The notes under the pieces: generated by a model
Told to the model about the DNA's origin: nothing
Databases searched by the model: none
What the model saw: the letters and a program-made list of their open reading frames with translations, nothing else
Translations under genes and position numbers: made by a program
In this document: positions 48,520-64,000 of the stretch, piece after piece
Layout: the number at the start of each line of letters is the position of its first letter
How positions within the stretch are numbered: position 1 is the first letter of the stretch
Source: Volvox africanus
Taxonomy: Eukaryota > Chlorophyta > Chlorophyceae > Chlamydomonadales > Volvocaceae
Reading direction: 5' to 3'
DNA: 64,000 bases
Assembly: GCA_030268105.1 (NCBI GenBank)
Contig: BSDZ01000015.1
Location: forward strand, 2,073,501-2,137,500

Positions 48520-50500
48520 CCCGTATTTACACTCCCATTCCTGCTGACTAGGTTAGAGGAACGTTTACAAAGGAAGTCGGACTTTATCCACGCGCAGGAA
48601 ATCTGTTGGCAACTAATCGTGCTTTGAATCGGGCAGGTTTTCTCGAAACATATTCAGAGTATGTGAGAGCGTTACAAGGCAGCGGAAGCCGCAGGGCCCA
48701 GACATCAGAACCAGGCACCTGAGGCACCCAACCCGGGCTGCAACCACTGAGACCACACTGGGAGCCATGGGTCATGGGGCCATAAGCCACCCATAAGGCA
48801 ACACCAGCCGCAAGACACAGCTCACGAGCACCAACAAATCCAAGAAGGCAGGAAAACACAGCACGCCCAACCAGGGAACGAAGGAGGCTCTCACCACCAG
48901 CCAACAACCAGGAGAGAACCGCTGCGGACCACCACCCGGACGGTTCACCCACAATCTGGCAAGCGGCCGGGCAGCCCAGGCAAACAGCACCACAGGGCGA
49001 CAAAGCACAATACCTGCCGCCACTCCAACAAACAACACCAGCTGCCAAACGTGCAAACGAGCACCAACATAAGCAAAGGAACAACCCCCCGCACAATTCG
49101 CCACCGGTTCTCACGGCGAACCAGCAAAACACCCCGGGGGGGGGGGAAGAAGCCACGAGGTGCCCCAAAGTACGAGCTTCCAGCCGCCACTTAACGGGAT
49201 GGCAAAGTGAGAGGGGGTGGCCTGGACCACCCTCCGGACGGTATACCCACTAGACACGCCGGGGACCAGAGCGACCTGAGGCTGGGAGAGGGCCAGGCCA
49301 GACCAAATCTGCCCCCCTCTTACAAGTCCGAGACCGCAGAAAAACGGTCCAACACACACACTAGACGGCCAGCAAGCACCCCCAGGATGGGGGTGGCGGG
49401 GCCCAGGATGGCGTGGTCGTCTTTGGACGGGCATGAAGACGGCACGCTACCCATTAGCGTCCAACTAGCAACATTGTCCCAAAAATAAAGGGTAAGCGGT
49501 AAAGGATACGCAAATATAGAAGCTGCCGCTGGAGCAACCATCTAATGAAAGACCGCTTCTGCTAGAACCCTCTAGGCCAGGTGGAGGAGGAAGCCACTGA
49601 CACACCCAACTAGGCACCCCCCTGACCCAGGCGACCTTAGGGGGACCAGCACAAACGGAGGTGACAGCAGCAACAACCACTTTACCCCTTCACCGTGCCC
49701 GCGCCCGAACAGTGGTAGACTTAAGGCTCGGCTGCACTCCTTTGCAGCCCTCGGTATCCCCCGGCGAGGCTGGGACTGGGTAGGGCCACAAGACCCCATC
49801 CTTGCAGTTGCCGGTGGGCAAATCCAGTGTGCAGCGCCAGCTGAGCTGACAGATTACGGGCAGAACCAGCGGTTTCAGGAGTTCTTGTTGAGGAGCCGCC
49901 AGGAGGAGAGGGCGGGGAACTTAGGGAGGAGGGGGAGTTGTGGGGGAGCAGGGAGAGGAGTGCCCTTGTGGCCAGTGTTGGCTGGGTGTTGGAAGGAGCA
50001 GGGAGGCTTGCTCCTGGGTAGGGATGGGTTTTCCTTGGCCTTGAGCACTGGGAGGGATGTAGTAGGTGGAGAAGGAGGGCTCCTGTTGTATCTCTGTGTA
50101 AATAATCGCCAATCTATTTAGACCCAATCTGAAGAAATCCGGATTCCTGACCATCCTGGATGTCAGCCTTAGGTACCCAGGATATTAAAAGTGTTCCCCC
50201 TTAGATGGGGCGCATCCTTGCGTCCTACAGTCTAGGGACCTAAATCCTCCCAAGTCTGAAGTCAGACAATTTCGGTCCCCCACAACCTGATTATTCGGTC
50301 CCTCCCAACTCATCGACCAGTCTGACCGCCCACATTATCCTGTTGGTGGGAGGATTCAAACTTGGGTGAACCTGTTGGATACATGAGTTATGTATGTTAA
50401 TTTTCCGCCATAGTGTTTAGGCCTGATTGGAATATTATGTTCACTGTAATTTCATAGTATACTCCAGGATACTACAGCTCCCCAGCTTGTCTTGCAGGTA
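48520..50500. other. Repeat-like, non-genic region
   Basis: AC/GT-skewed sequence. A long minus-strand ORF (48584-49168) is rich in Cys, Trp, Gly and Leu, with no family features, and is probably composition-driven. No gene was recognised; likely old transposon sequence. Confidence 0.35.
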
Positions 50501-50559
50501 AGGATAGCTAGGGCTCTTAGTGGGCGTAGCCTGTTGAGCTTTTCTGGGGGGAGGGGTCT

Positions 50560-50937
50560 AGCTTGTCTGGTGGGCAGTTTGGGAGGCTCCGAGTTTTTTG
50601 ACCTCTTTCCCTAGAGTGCCCCTGGGAGAAAGGACCAGGCTTTTTGCTTGGGAGAAAGTGGAGGTGGAGGAGGAGGGGTTTCCTTGCTTTTAGGTAGGTA
50701 GGGGTGCTCTCTTGCCTTCTCCGTATGGGAGCTGGTGGGGTTGGTTGAGGCTCTGTTCCTTTGAGTAGCCAGGCTTGAAGCACATGAGGTCAGTGTCCCC
50801 TTGCTGGCTGAGCGAGGGGAGGAGTGCACGGCAGGACGAACGGACTAAGCCGTGTGTTCCCCCCTGCACTGTTGTTTGGTTCGGTCAGGGCCCCCGGTGC
50901 TTGTCCTCGTACGGCACGTCGCCCATAGTGTAACATC
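50560..50937 (+). mobile_element. Dispersed repeat A, copy 3
   Basis: Parallels 41430-41808: GGGGTTGGTTGAGGCTCTG, GAGTGCACGGCAGGACGA, CTAAGCCGTGTGTTCCC, then CCCGGTGCTTGTCCT, ending at TAGTGTAACAT before a (CATACA)n tail. More diverged than the other copies. Confidence 0.6.
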
Positions 50938-51519
50938 CATTCATACACATACACATACACATACACCTCCCACCTTTTCCCACTCCACCGACACTGCCTT
51001 GAGTAGCTTTCACATCCTTCTGTTGTATCTAGTTACATTACTTGGCCCTTCAACCCTAGGGCTCAATTGATTGCAAGATGGCGATGCCACGCACAATGCA
51101 GCACTGGATGATAGCTCGGATACTTTCATCTACCCGCAGATGTCCTAATCAGGATAGACAGAGAGAAAGGTATTACGGGTCAGCCAGGAGAAAGAAGGCA
51201 AGTACGGACATGAATAATTGGGTTTCTTTCATACATGCCGTACTTACCTACTGCAAGTACAAAGTGAGGTCGTCATTGTTGAACTTGATGAAATCGTTTG
51301 ATTAGTTAAGCCCCTCCCAATTAATGGCTGTGGAGGATGGGCAGGGTGGGCATTGATTCTTTGGGCGGTAAGCGAATTGTGATGTTGGTGGTGAGGAAGG
51401 TGGGTGGGAAGTGGGGATATAAGTGGTATTTGCTTGTGTATGGCTGAAAAATCATATATCACCTTGTTGATCGGTAGATAGATACGCCTCAGGGAATAAA
51501 AATTAGGACACCGGAAACT

Positions 51520-51594
<75 letters not shown>

Positions 51595-51608
51595 GTAGAT
51601 AGATAGAT
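51520..51608 (+). repeat. (TAGA)n microsatellite beside telomere-like motif
   Basis: About 22 copies of TAGA/GATA with one interruption, followed immediately by TTAGGGTTTTAGGGTTTAG. Confidence 0.95.
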
Positions 51609-52043
51609 CTTAGGGTTTTAGGGTTTAGATTAAACCTCTCAAACCTTTCAACCCTTTCAACCCTCTCAGGTATGTCAGGTATCTCAAGGTCCCTAAGGGC
51701 CCTTGTAGCAGCCTAACTGGCGACTTGGGAAAGAAACAACTGGAAACCGAAATGGAGGTGTCGATAAACACCGGGATTTCCCTTGGGGACAAAGAGTCGC
51801 TTGCATTACGACAAAAGGCGCAGATTGTAGGTGTGTTATACTCTCAAGTGAGCTCCAACAATAGAGGATTCCTCTAGACGATTATCGATAGAGATCTGGC
51901 CATATACGGACATCCGTGTCCGGGATGTTTCAGCCATAGCTGTAACCATGTACTGTATGTTCATACTCATGTATGGGATATAATATGTACTGCTGTACGG
52001 TAAGCGACTTTATGATATTTAATATGTTTAGGATGGAATGTTT

Positions 52044-52592
52044 TTAGGAATAATATTTAGTATTGACATAGTCTGTTACATTGCTCTCCACCTGCAGTGA
52101 GAGTCCCTGCAAGCATATTAGCCCTACAGAGTGTTCAAATTTCCCCTTGGGGTTGTACGAGTATACTTTTTGAGGTTCTTGTTTCTGCCTCTTACGTGTT
52201 TCTTGGGTAGCCCAATATTCATCAATGGCTGCTTCTGTAATATTGGTCTCTGGCTCCCAACTGTTATGCTCGGGGCCGTAGCCTTCCCACGGCACCAAGT
52301 ACTCCCGTCATGTTTGTCCTCGACCATATGATCTGCCTCAATGATTCAGTAATCTGTCGACAACCCAGTAGGGTCCATCGTCCAGAACTGCTACTGGTCC
52401 TGCTGCTGTCCGACCTGTCCGTTCGATATAGGGTTTTAACAAAATGAAAAAAGACAGAAAGACATGATGATTCCGACATTTAGGTGGCAAGCTGAGTTTG
52501 ACTGCAACGGGTCCAATCAGCTTGATAATCCTGACAGGTGTTGTATCTCTGTTGTGTCTGCCTAAGCAAAGGCCCAATCGGAAGATGACCAT
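52044..52592 (-). pseudogene. Ty3/gypsy integrase C-end and chromodomain remnant
   Basis: Reading one frame on the minus strand gives the polyprotein end typical of chromodomain-bearing gypsy elements. It runs from IGPVAVKLSLPP, through LKPY and GPYWVVDRLLNH, to the chromodomain core REYLVPWEGYGPEHNSWEPE. The frame is broken by two TGA codons (52340-52338 and 52310-52308) at positions where Arg is usual. Upstream integrase, RT and protease segments are not recognisable and no LTR was found, so this is a decayed fragment. Confidence 0.8.
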
Positions 52593-54778
52593 ACATGGTC
52601 CATCCTGGACACTACCAGGATACTACAAAGGGTCCAATCCATTGTGGTAGGGATTTTGGATGTTCCAAGGGTTTTTGGGCGGGGCCCCGGCGCGAAGCGC
52701 TCAGGGGGCCCTCCCCCCTGTGCCCATGTCCGTCTCTCTGTAAGAATGTGACGGACCAAACTTAATATCTCGCCCGGCGGAAACGCGATATTGGTCACAG
52801 ATTACATTCTATATTGCAAGGTATCTTTATTTTGGCCAATAACAATCGTATGAGTACAAACAAGTTTGTCAGTTCCCTTTGACCGCGTCTCTCATGATGG
52901 AATCCTGGCATGACGGCGTGAAATGAATCGAACAACAAGTTTGGGTGACTAAGCTGCTCTCACAGGCATGGCGATTTGCCACCAGCAGGTCGACGAAATT
53001 GCTTACAGTTATCTACAAAGGAGGTAACGTTGTGTACAATAAATATAAGCCAATTTTCGGGGCAGAAGAGTCCTAAAGTGCCGACATGGAGCTCGAAGCT
53101 GTGGGTTGAATTGCTGAAGCCGCAGGAGAAACAGCTTGAAGCTTTCCATTGTTGTGATATTCGGTCAGACTTCTTCATGTGTTCATTGGTTGAACGTATT
53201 GTCAGGAACGTACTGCGGCTGAATTTCAAATGTGAAGGGTCTTATGTACGATCCTTCACCAAGTCGCTATTTATTCCCCGAAGCTGACTTGCTTCTTTAG
53301 CTGTTTGTAACGATCTATTGGTTGCTATGGAGTGTCCTTGTGGCTGGAGGAATAGTGGCAGCTCGCTTGTCCAGCCTGTGCTGAACTGGACTTTTCTCAA
53401 CTGTTGCGATGCGAGTTTCACAACATCCATCAGTAGTTCTGTCGATACTCTAACACTTCACGTCCTCGCCGTTCGCTTTGGAAAGGCCTCCGCTAACACG
53501 CGCGCGCGGATTAGACTCCCCGCGCGCGCGCGCGTCCGTTGGGACGTGAGGTCCCTGCCCTTGCGTTTGCAGTCGTTAGCCTGCTGAACCTCATGAGCCT
53601 GTATCATCGCAAACTCGCAAACTTCAAACCGTTTCATTGTGAAGTAACCGGCCTGTACGGATTGTGGGGCCCCGCCCTTTTTCCGGCTTCGAGGAAGCCG
53701 ACACCCTACTTATCGAGCTCTACTCGATCAGGACAGTGAGTTTGGGCAGGAAAAGACGACGTGATGTACATATATGTTTGCCTGCTTTCATTGACCCAGC
53801 TGCTGCATTGTTGCTAGCTGTCGGAACGTCACCTCTCGTTCCTCACCTCCACCCCAATACGATACTGTAACGCACATTCACGCGAACCCTATTCACACAG
53901 CATAGGAACCTACACCCGGCAATTATCCCCTTCCCCTTCAAGATAAAGATACATACACATACAAACATTCGCGCGCACGGGAACATGTGCCGTCACTTTC
54001 TGCCTCTTTCTCCTTCCAAACACAAGCGCTCGCATCGCTGCAGGAATCTCGCATCGGGACCGCGAAAGCCGTGACCTTCCCTCCATTGCCCATGTCTGAC
54101 ACGCACGCAATACCCTGCCCCCCTCCCGCCCTCCCTCCCAGTCGTCCTGCGTTAACTCCACACATCCTCATCCGACCCTGTTCCCCAAATCCTCGCCGAT
54201 CTATGGAATCTGAACTCCATCACTCACCCTACCCTCTCCCCCTCTTTTGTAACTTAAATCAACATCAATTTGTCGACCCCAAGATTATCCCTCCCCACTC
54301 CGCTGACCGCACCCTTCCGGTGCACCACATCCATGTTTCGCGCGTCAATTCAGTGCGGCTTTTGGAGACATCGAGTAGCTACAGAACAGGGGTCCAACTA
54401 CCTAACTACCGAATTTGAGAGAGCGAGAGAGAGGGCAGGCAGAGGCAAACGCTCTCTCTCTCCCTCTCTATTTCCCTTGCTTGCTAGCACGCGTGCGCGT
54501 GTGTGTATGTGTGTGTATTGTCAGATACGTTGAGAGTCACCGAAATATGAAGCAGGAGCAGCAGACGGCGGCAGAGGCTGGCAAGGACCTCCCCCCTTTT
54601 CCAAAGCTTCTTTCACCCGTCCGGATCTGCTGCTGCGTGTTCCGCTCATGCCCGATATTGGAGTACGACATCGATACCGACATTATGTTTCCGGTTCGGG
54701 TGTTTGCTTCTTGGTTTCTCTGCACTCAGACACACAGACACACACACGCACATGGACACTCAGTCGTATTCCCCCTTC
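52593..54778. other. Intergenic, probable transposon debris
   Basis: No gene recognised. Short ORFs at 52960-53430 on both strands lack known motifs. (CG)n runs at about 53502-53534 and simple-sequence DNA near 54480-54760 are present. The right end should hold the KATNAL2 3' UTR. Confidence 0.35.
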
Positions 54779-60943
<6,165 letters not shown>

Positions 60944-61222
60944 TTTCGTATCTGTCTACCATTCCGCTTATTTCTTAGCGTACCGTACTTTGTTTCTCAC
61001 AGTCTAACAACAACGACCTTCATGTACCGCAGAAGATCGCACATCTCAATCTAAGGAAAATTAAAGTTATGAGGCGAACCGAACTGATCATTATTGGCAG
61101 CGTTGTCCCGTACTTTAGATGAACGATTAACGGTCTTAACGATAGGTGTTACAGGTGCTGTCATCCTGGGTGTTACAGTTCATCCGTGCGATACTTGGAC
61201 GGGCCTGCTCCGTGTTACCAAA
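60944..61222. promoter_or_regulatory. Shared head-to-head promoter region
   Basis: Only 279 bp separate the KATNAL2 start codon (minus) from the PsbP-domain start codon (plus), so both promoters and 5' UTRs must lie here. No clear TATA box was seen. Inferred from gene layout only. Confidence 0.55.
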
Positions 61223-64000
61223 ATGGCACTTAGGCCTATCTCTTTCACTTCCTCCACTGGGCGCGTATGCGCAAAGAAGCACATCACCAACAAAGTTAAC
61301 GCAATAACGATTCTTGCGAGCGGGCACGCGCAGAGACATGCCGATGTGGACGATCTACACGACTCATCCCAGCGGACAATCAGTCACGGTGCATTGCGAT
61401 CGTTCAAGTACGTTAAGACTAAGTATGAGTGATTCCAGACCCCGAAAGCACCTATCGCCGCCGCAAAGGGACTCGTTGATCTAATACGGTATAGATAAAT
61501 CTTTTACAGTCGACGGAGCTTGCTGCTAGCGTCCGGCGCTTTGGTCGGCTCTGCACCCTGGCTCCCGGCTTTAGCGTTGGAGGGTCAGTATCTAGCGATG
61601 CGATCGCGAGCCTGCTGTGTCTGTTGCTCGACATTCTTAATCTTTTATTTTCTTGATGACTATCGATTTATACAATTAGCTGCGCATCCGGTAAGTCCAG
61701 GTACATCCATCCTTCCTACTCACTTCTTCCTCCCCTCTTCTGTTCCATCGGGCCTTTCATCTCTTTCCTCGACTTTCGATTCTCAGGTTCGAGCACTGCA
61801 CAAGTGTCTTCCGTGTATACCGGTAAGCTAAGCTGTTTGTGTAGGCGAATGTACTGCACTGCCCGCCTGTCCGCGTGTACTACGATAGCGTTATAGAGTT
61901 CTTTTACCCCTTTTATCTCATTCTGTGGGTTGGTCATCTGGCAGAGCCTTCAGTAAATTTTGTCAAACGCAACGCAACCAATTTAAATTGCATTTAAATG
62001 CCCAAATATTTCTTAAAAAACGTCTTCGTACAATTCTATGCAAACCTCGGTTGTATTTAACTTGATACTAGCCACTCTCCTGTACAATCTGCCACTAAAG
62101 ACCCTCAGGATGGTTTCAAGTTAGAGATTCCCCCGGGCTGGGTGTTCGGGGAAGGGGAGTTGCCGGGGAACAGCAGCTTCACGGGGGCTTCAGGTGAGTC
62201 CGACAGTCCCGCCCAGAAATCGAAATGTAACCACACGTTATACCCGTGCTTAAATGCTCCCGCATTCCGGGGGGGGTACGATTCCCTTGTACCCCCCCTT
62301 CCTGCGGGGAGGGTTACGAGGGAGTCCCCAACTGAATTTCGCACCAGAGCTCGTTACCTAGATACGAAGGGATACCGATGTCATGCGAAGCGCTCGATAC
62401 TTGGTGCTCGCAGGTGCGCGACGCACCTTGGTTTGGTTCCCGGAAGGCGCCAATCCGCGAGATGTGAATGTGACACTGGTCATCACGAACGTGTCCGTGG
62501 TGGGTCCAAACTCCAGAGAGGGAGGGAGGGATTGGGAGGGAAGGAGCGAGGGAGGGATTGGGAGGGAAGGAGCGAGGGAGGGATTGGGAGGGAAGGAGCG
62601 AGGGAGGGATTGGGAGGGAAGGAGCGAGGGAGGGATTGGGAGGGAAGGAGCGAGGGAGGGATTGGGAGGGAAGGAGCGAGGGAGGGATTGGGAGGGAAGG
62701 AGCGAGGGAGGGATTGGGAGGGAGGGAGCGAGGGAGGGATTGGGAGGGATTAGGAGGAATTAGGGGGGAGGAGGCACTGTAACCCTAAAAGCGTGAAGTT
62801 GTGAAAACCCATCGCCACTCTTCCCACCTTCCTCCATCCTTCCCCGCATTCGCTCGGTTCCCCCGGCCTCCAGCCCCCAATCCGCGATCCCGTGGGTCAA
62901 TGTCCCCCGGCCTCTAGGAGTGCTCGTATTGGTGTCAGCGCCTCTTTTCGTCCCACATTAGTCCTGTTTGCCTAACCCGCATTCCGTACGTCCTGACTTC
63001 CTGACCTGCATTTGAGTTACGACAGGAGTTCACGCGGCTGGGTTCCTTCGGTAGCCCCTACCAGTTCGGCAGCTCCCTGGTCAACTCCCAGGACCGGTCC
63101 TACCTGCTCAGGGCGCCGCAATGGGCCAGGGGGAAGGATCCCATACAGGCAGGTGTCAACGACACGGGCGGCTGGCCGGTTAGGTCCCAGACCTGATGAA
63201 CCCAATGCCTCGACAACGTTTGAACGCCATAACCAACGCATACACGCATATGCTATCCCCGCGTCGGTGCCCCTGCTCCCCTGCTCCCCTCTGCGACGTG
63301 ACCCGTTCGCTGTCTCCCAGATCTCTTACCGCGACGCGGCTCAAGACCCTCCTCCCCTTTATAGTCTGGGGTTATGAGACCCACCCTTTCCTCCCCTTTA
63401 TAGTCTGGGGTTATGAGACCCACCCTTTCCTCCCCTTGCCCCGTTTCTTGGTTTGTATTACAACGTGAACACCATCATCATCAGCACCACCAATATCAGC
63501 ACCACTACTGTCGTCGATTCAATCATCGCCATCGTTACCGCTACCAACACAGCCGTTTCACTTTGTCGCCTGTCCATTTTTAAAAGCTCGTCACGTCTAC
63601 TGATCTCACTGAACTCACGCAGAAGTGTCCTCATTCCCCCATGCGGACCCTTACTTCCCAGATCGCTAAGCTGGTGGACGCCTCGGAGATGTCCAACCGG
63701 TACTTCGTGGAGTACACCGTTCAGAAGCTTCCAGAGCCGCAGCGGCATCTATACTCCTTGCTGGCACTCGGCTACAACGGAATGTGGGTTGGGGGAGAGG
63801 AGGGAGGAGGGGGAGGGGGGGGGGAAACTATGGGCCGAAACGAAAAAATGAGAATGGGAAGGGGGGAAGGGAAGGAAACGCGCCACCCGATGACAACCTA
63901 ACGCACCCTTTGAAACATCTGAACCAATGACTGGAAGGGTTCTGGGGGGGGGCAGCAGGGGCGGAGCTGTAAGCAACCGGTACATTGCGGTTGGGAAACA
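61223..64000 (+). CDS. PsbP-domain thylakoid lumen protein, 3' partial
   Basis: Exons 61223-61407, 61510-61583, 62101-62193, 62414-62499, 63026-63148, 63662-63783 and 63974 to beyond the window end, all in phase. Residues 1-62 resemble a chloroplast transit peptide (MALRPISFTSSTGR). Residues 63-86 are a twin-arginine lumen signal (RRSLLLASGALVGSAPW, then LPALALEG), so Tat-dependent import is expected. The PsbP fold follows: DPQDGFKLEIPPGW, DVNVTLVITNVSV, FTRLGSFGSPYQFGSSLV, NRYFVEYTVQ, then NGINRYIAVGK. PsbP-domain proteins assist photosystem assembly or the NDH complex, or are photosystem II oxygen-evolving subunits. The LGS.GSPYQFG block and the RR signal suggest a PPD-type paralogue rather than PsbP itself, but I cannot name it. 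Intron 5 appears to use a GC donor (63149-63150). The C-terminus lies outside the window. Confidence 0.85.
62519..62756 (+). repeat. 26-bp G-rich minisatellite, PsbP-gene intron 4
   Basis: About nine copies of a 26-bp unit (GGGAGGGATTGGGAGGGA then AGGAGCGA) begin only about 20 bp after the splice donor at 62500. The coding strand is G-rich here, unlike the other intronic repeats of the window. Confidence 0.95.
63351..63430 (+). repeat. 39-bp tandem duplication, PsbP-gene intron 5
   Basis: Two perfect copies of a 39-bp unit beginning CCTCCCCTTTATAGTCTGGG, followed by the start of a third. Confidence 0.9.

Noticed and set aside
48584..49168. 194-codon minus-strand ORF rich in Cys, Trp and Leu
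   Set aside because: Composition is extreme, there is no domain or splice context, and it lies in AC-skewed repeat-like DNA.
62142..62782. Long plus-strand ORF with EGLGGKERGRDW-like repeats
   Set aside because: Most of it is the 26-bp intronic minisatellite. The true PsbP exons use only 62101-62193 and 62414-62499.

Overview
This looks like nuclear DNA of a chlorophyte green alga, probably chlorophycean or volvocine-like. The evidence is intron-dense GC-rich genes, a thylakoid-lumen PsbP-domain protein with a transit peptide and twin arginine, Gln/Ala/Gly-rich tails, TTTTAGGG-like telomeric motifs, and many intronic minisatellites. No bacterial operon, CRISPR array, rRNA or convincing tRNA gene is visible. 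Species cannot be fixed from the sequence alone. All gene models below were built by hand from splice sites, reading phase and family motifs.

Layout, left to right. (1) A chalcone-isomerase-fold protein on the minus strand (2531 to 313, 5 exons). (2) A 19.3-kb minus-strand gene (23305 to 4028) that I reconstruct as 23 in-phase exons encoding a 2287-residue HFM1/MER3 meiotic DNA helicase. Its last exon carries an exceptionally long low-complexity tail, and its introns are full of tandem repeats and dispersed repeats. (3) A minus-strand ankyrin-repeat S-acyltransferase of the TIP1/AKR1/HIP14 type (27681 to 25457) with a DHFC active-site variant. (4) A gene-poor stretch, 27.7-39.9 kb, with one plus-strand unknown ORF and several orphan exon-like segments. 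(5) A minus-strand receiver-domain plus coiled-coil protein (44702 to at least 39988). (6) A DUF2283-like gene (minus, about 48.3 to 47.4 kb) whose 5' part is repeated in inverted orientation just beyond its 3' end. (7) A repeat-rich stretch (48.5-54.7 kb) including a decayed Ty3/gypsy chromodomain-integrase remnant. (8) KATNAL2, a LisH-containing katanin-like AAA ATPase (minus, 60943 to 54779, 13 exons). (9) Head-to-head with it, a PsbP-domain protein (plus, 61223 to beyond the window end).

The genes have unrelated jobs (meiotic crossover helicase, protein palmitoylation, signalling, microtubule severing, photosynthesis), and I see no evidence for a co-regulated pathway. The most unusual items are the HFM1 tail, the DUF2283 inverted duplication that could yield a hairpin RNA, the DHFC variant, and the very long intronic purine/pyrimidine repeats.
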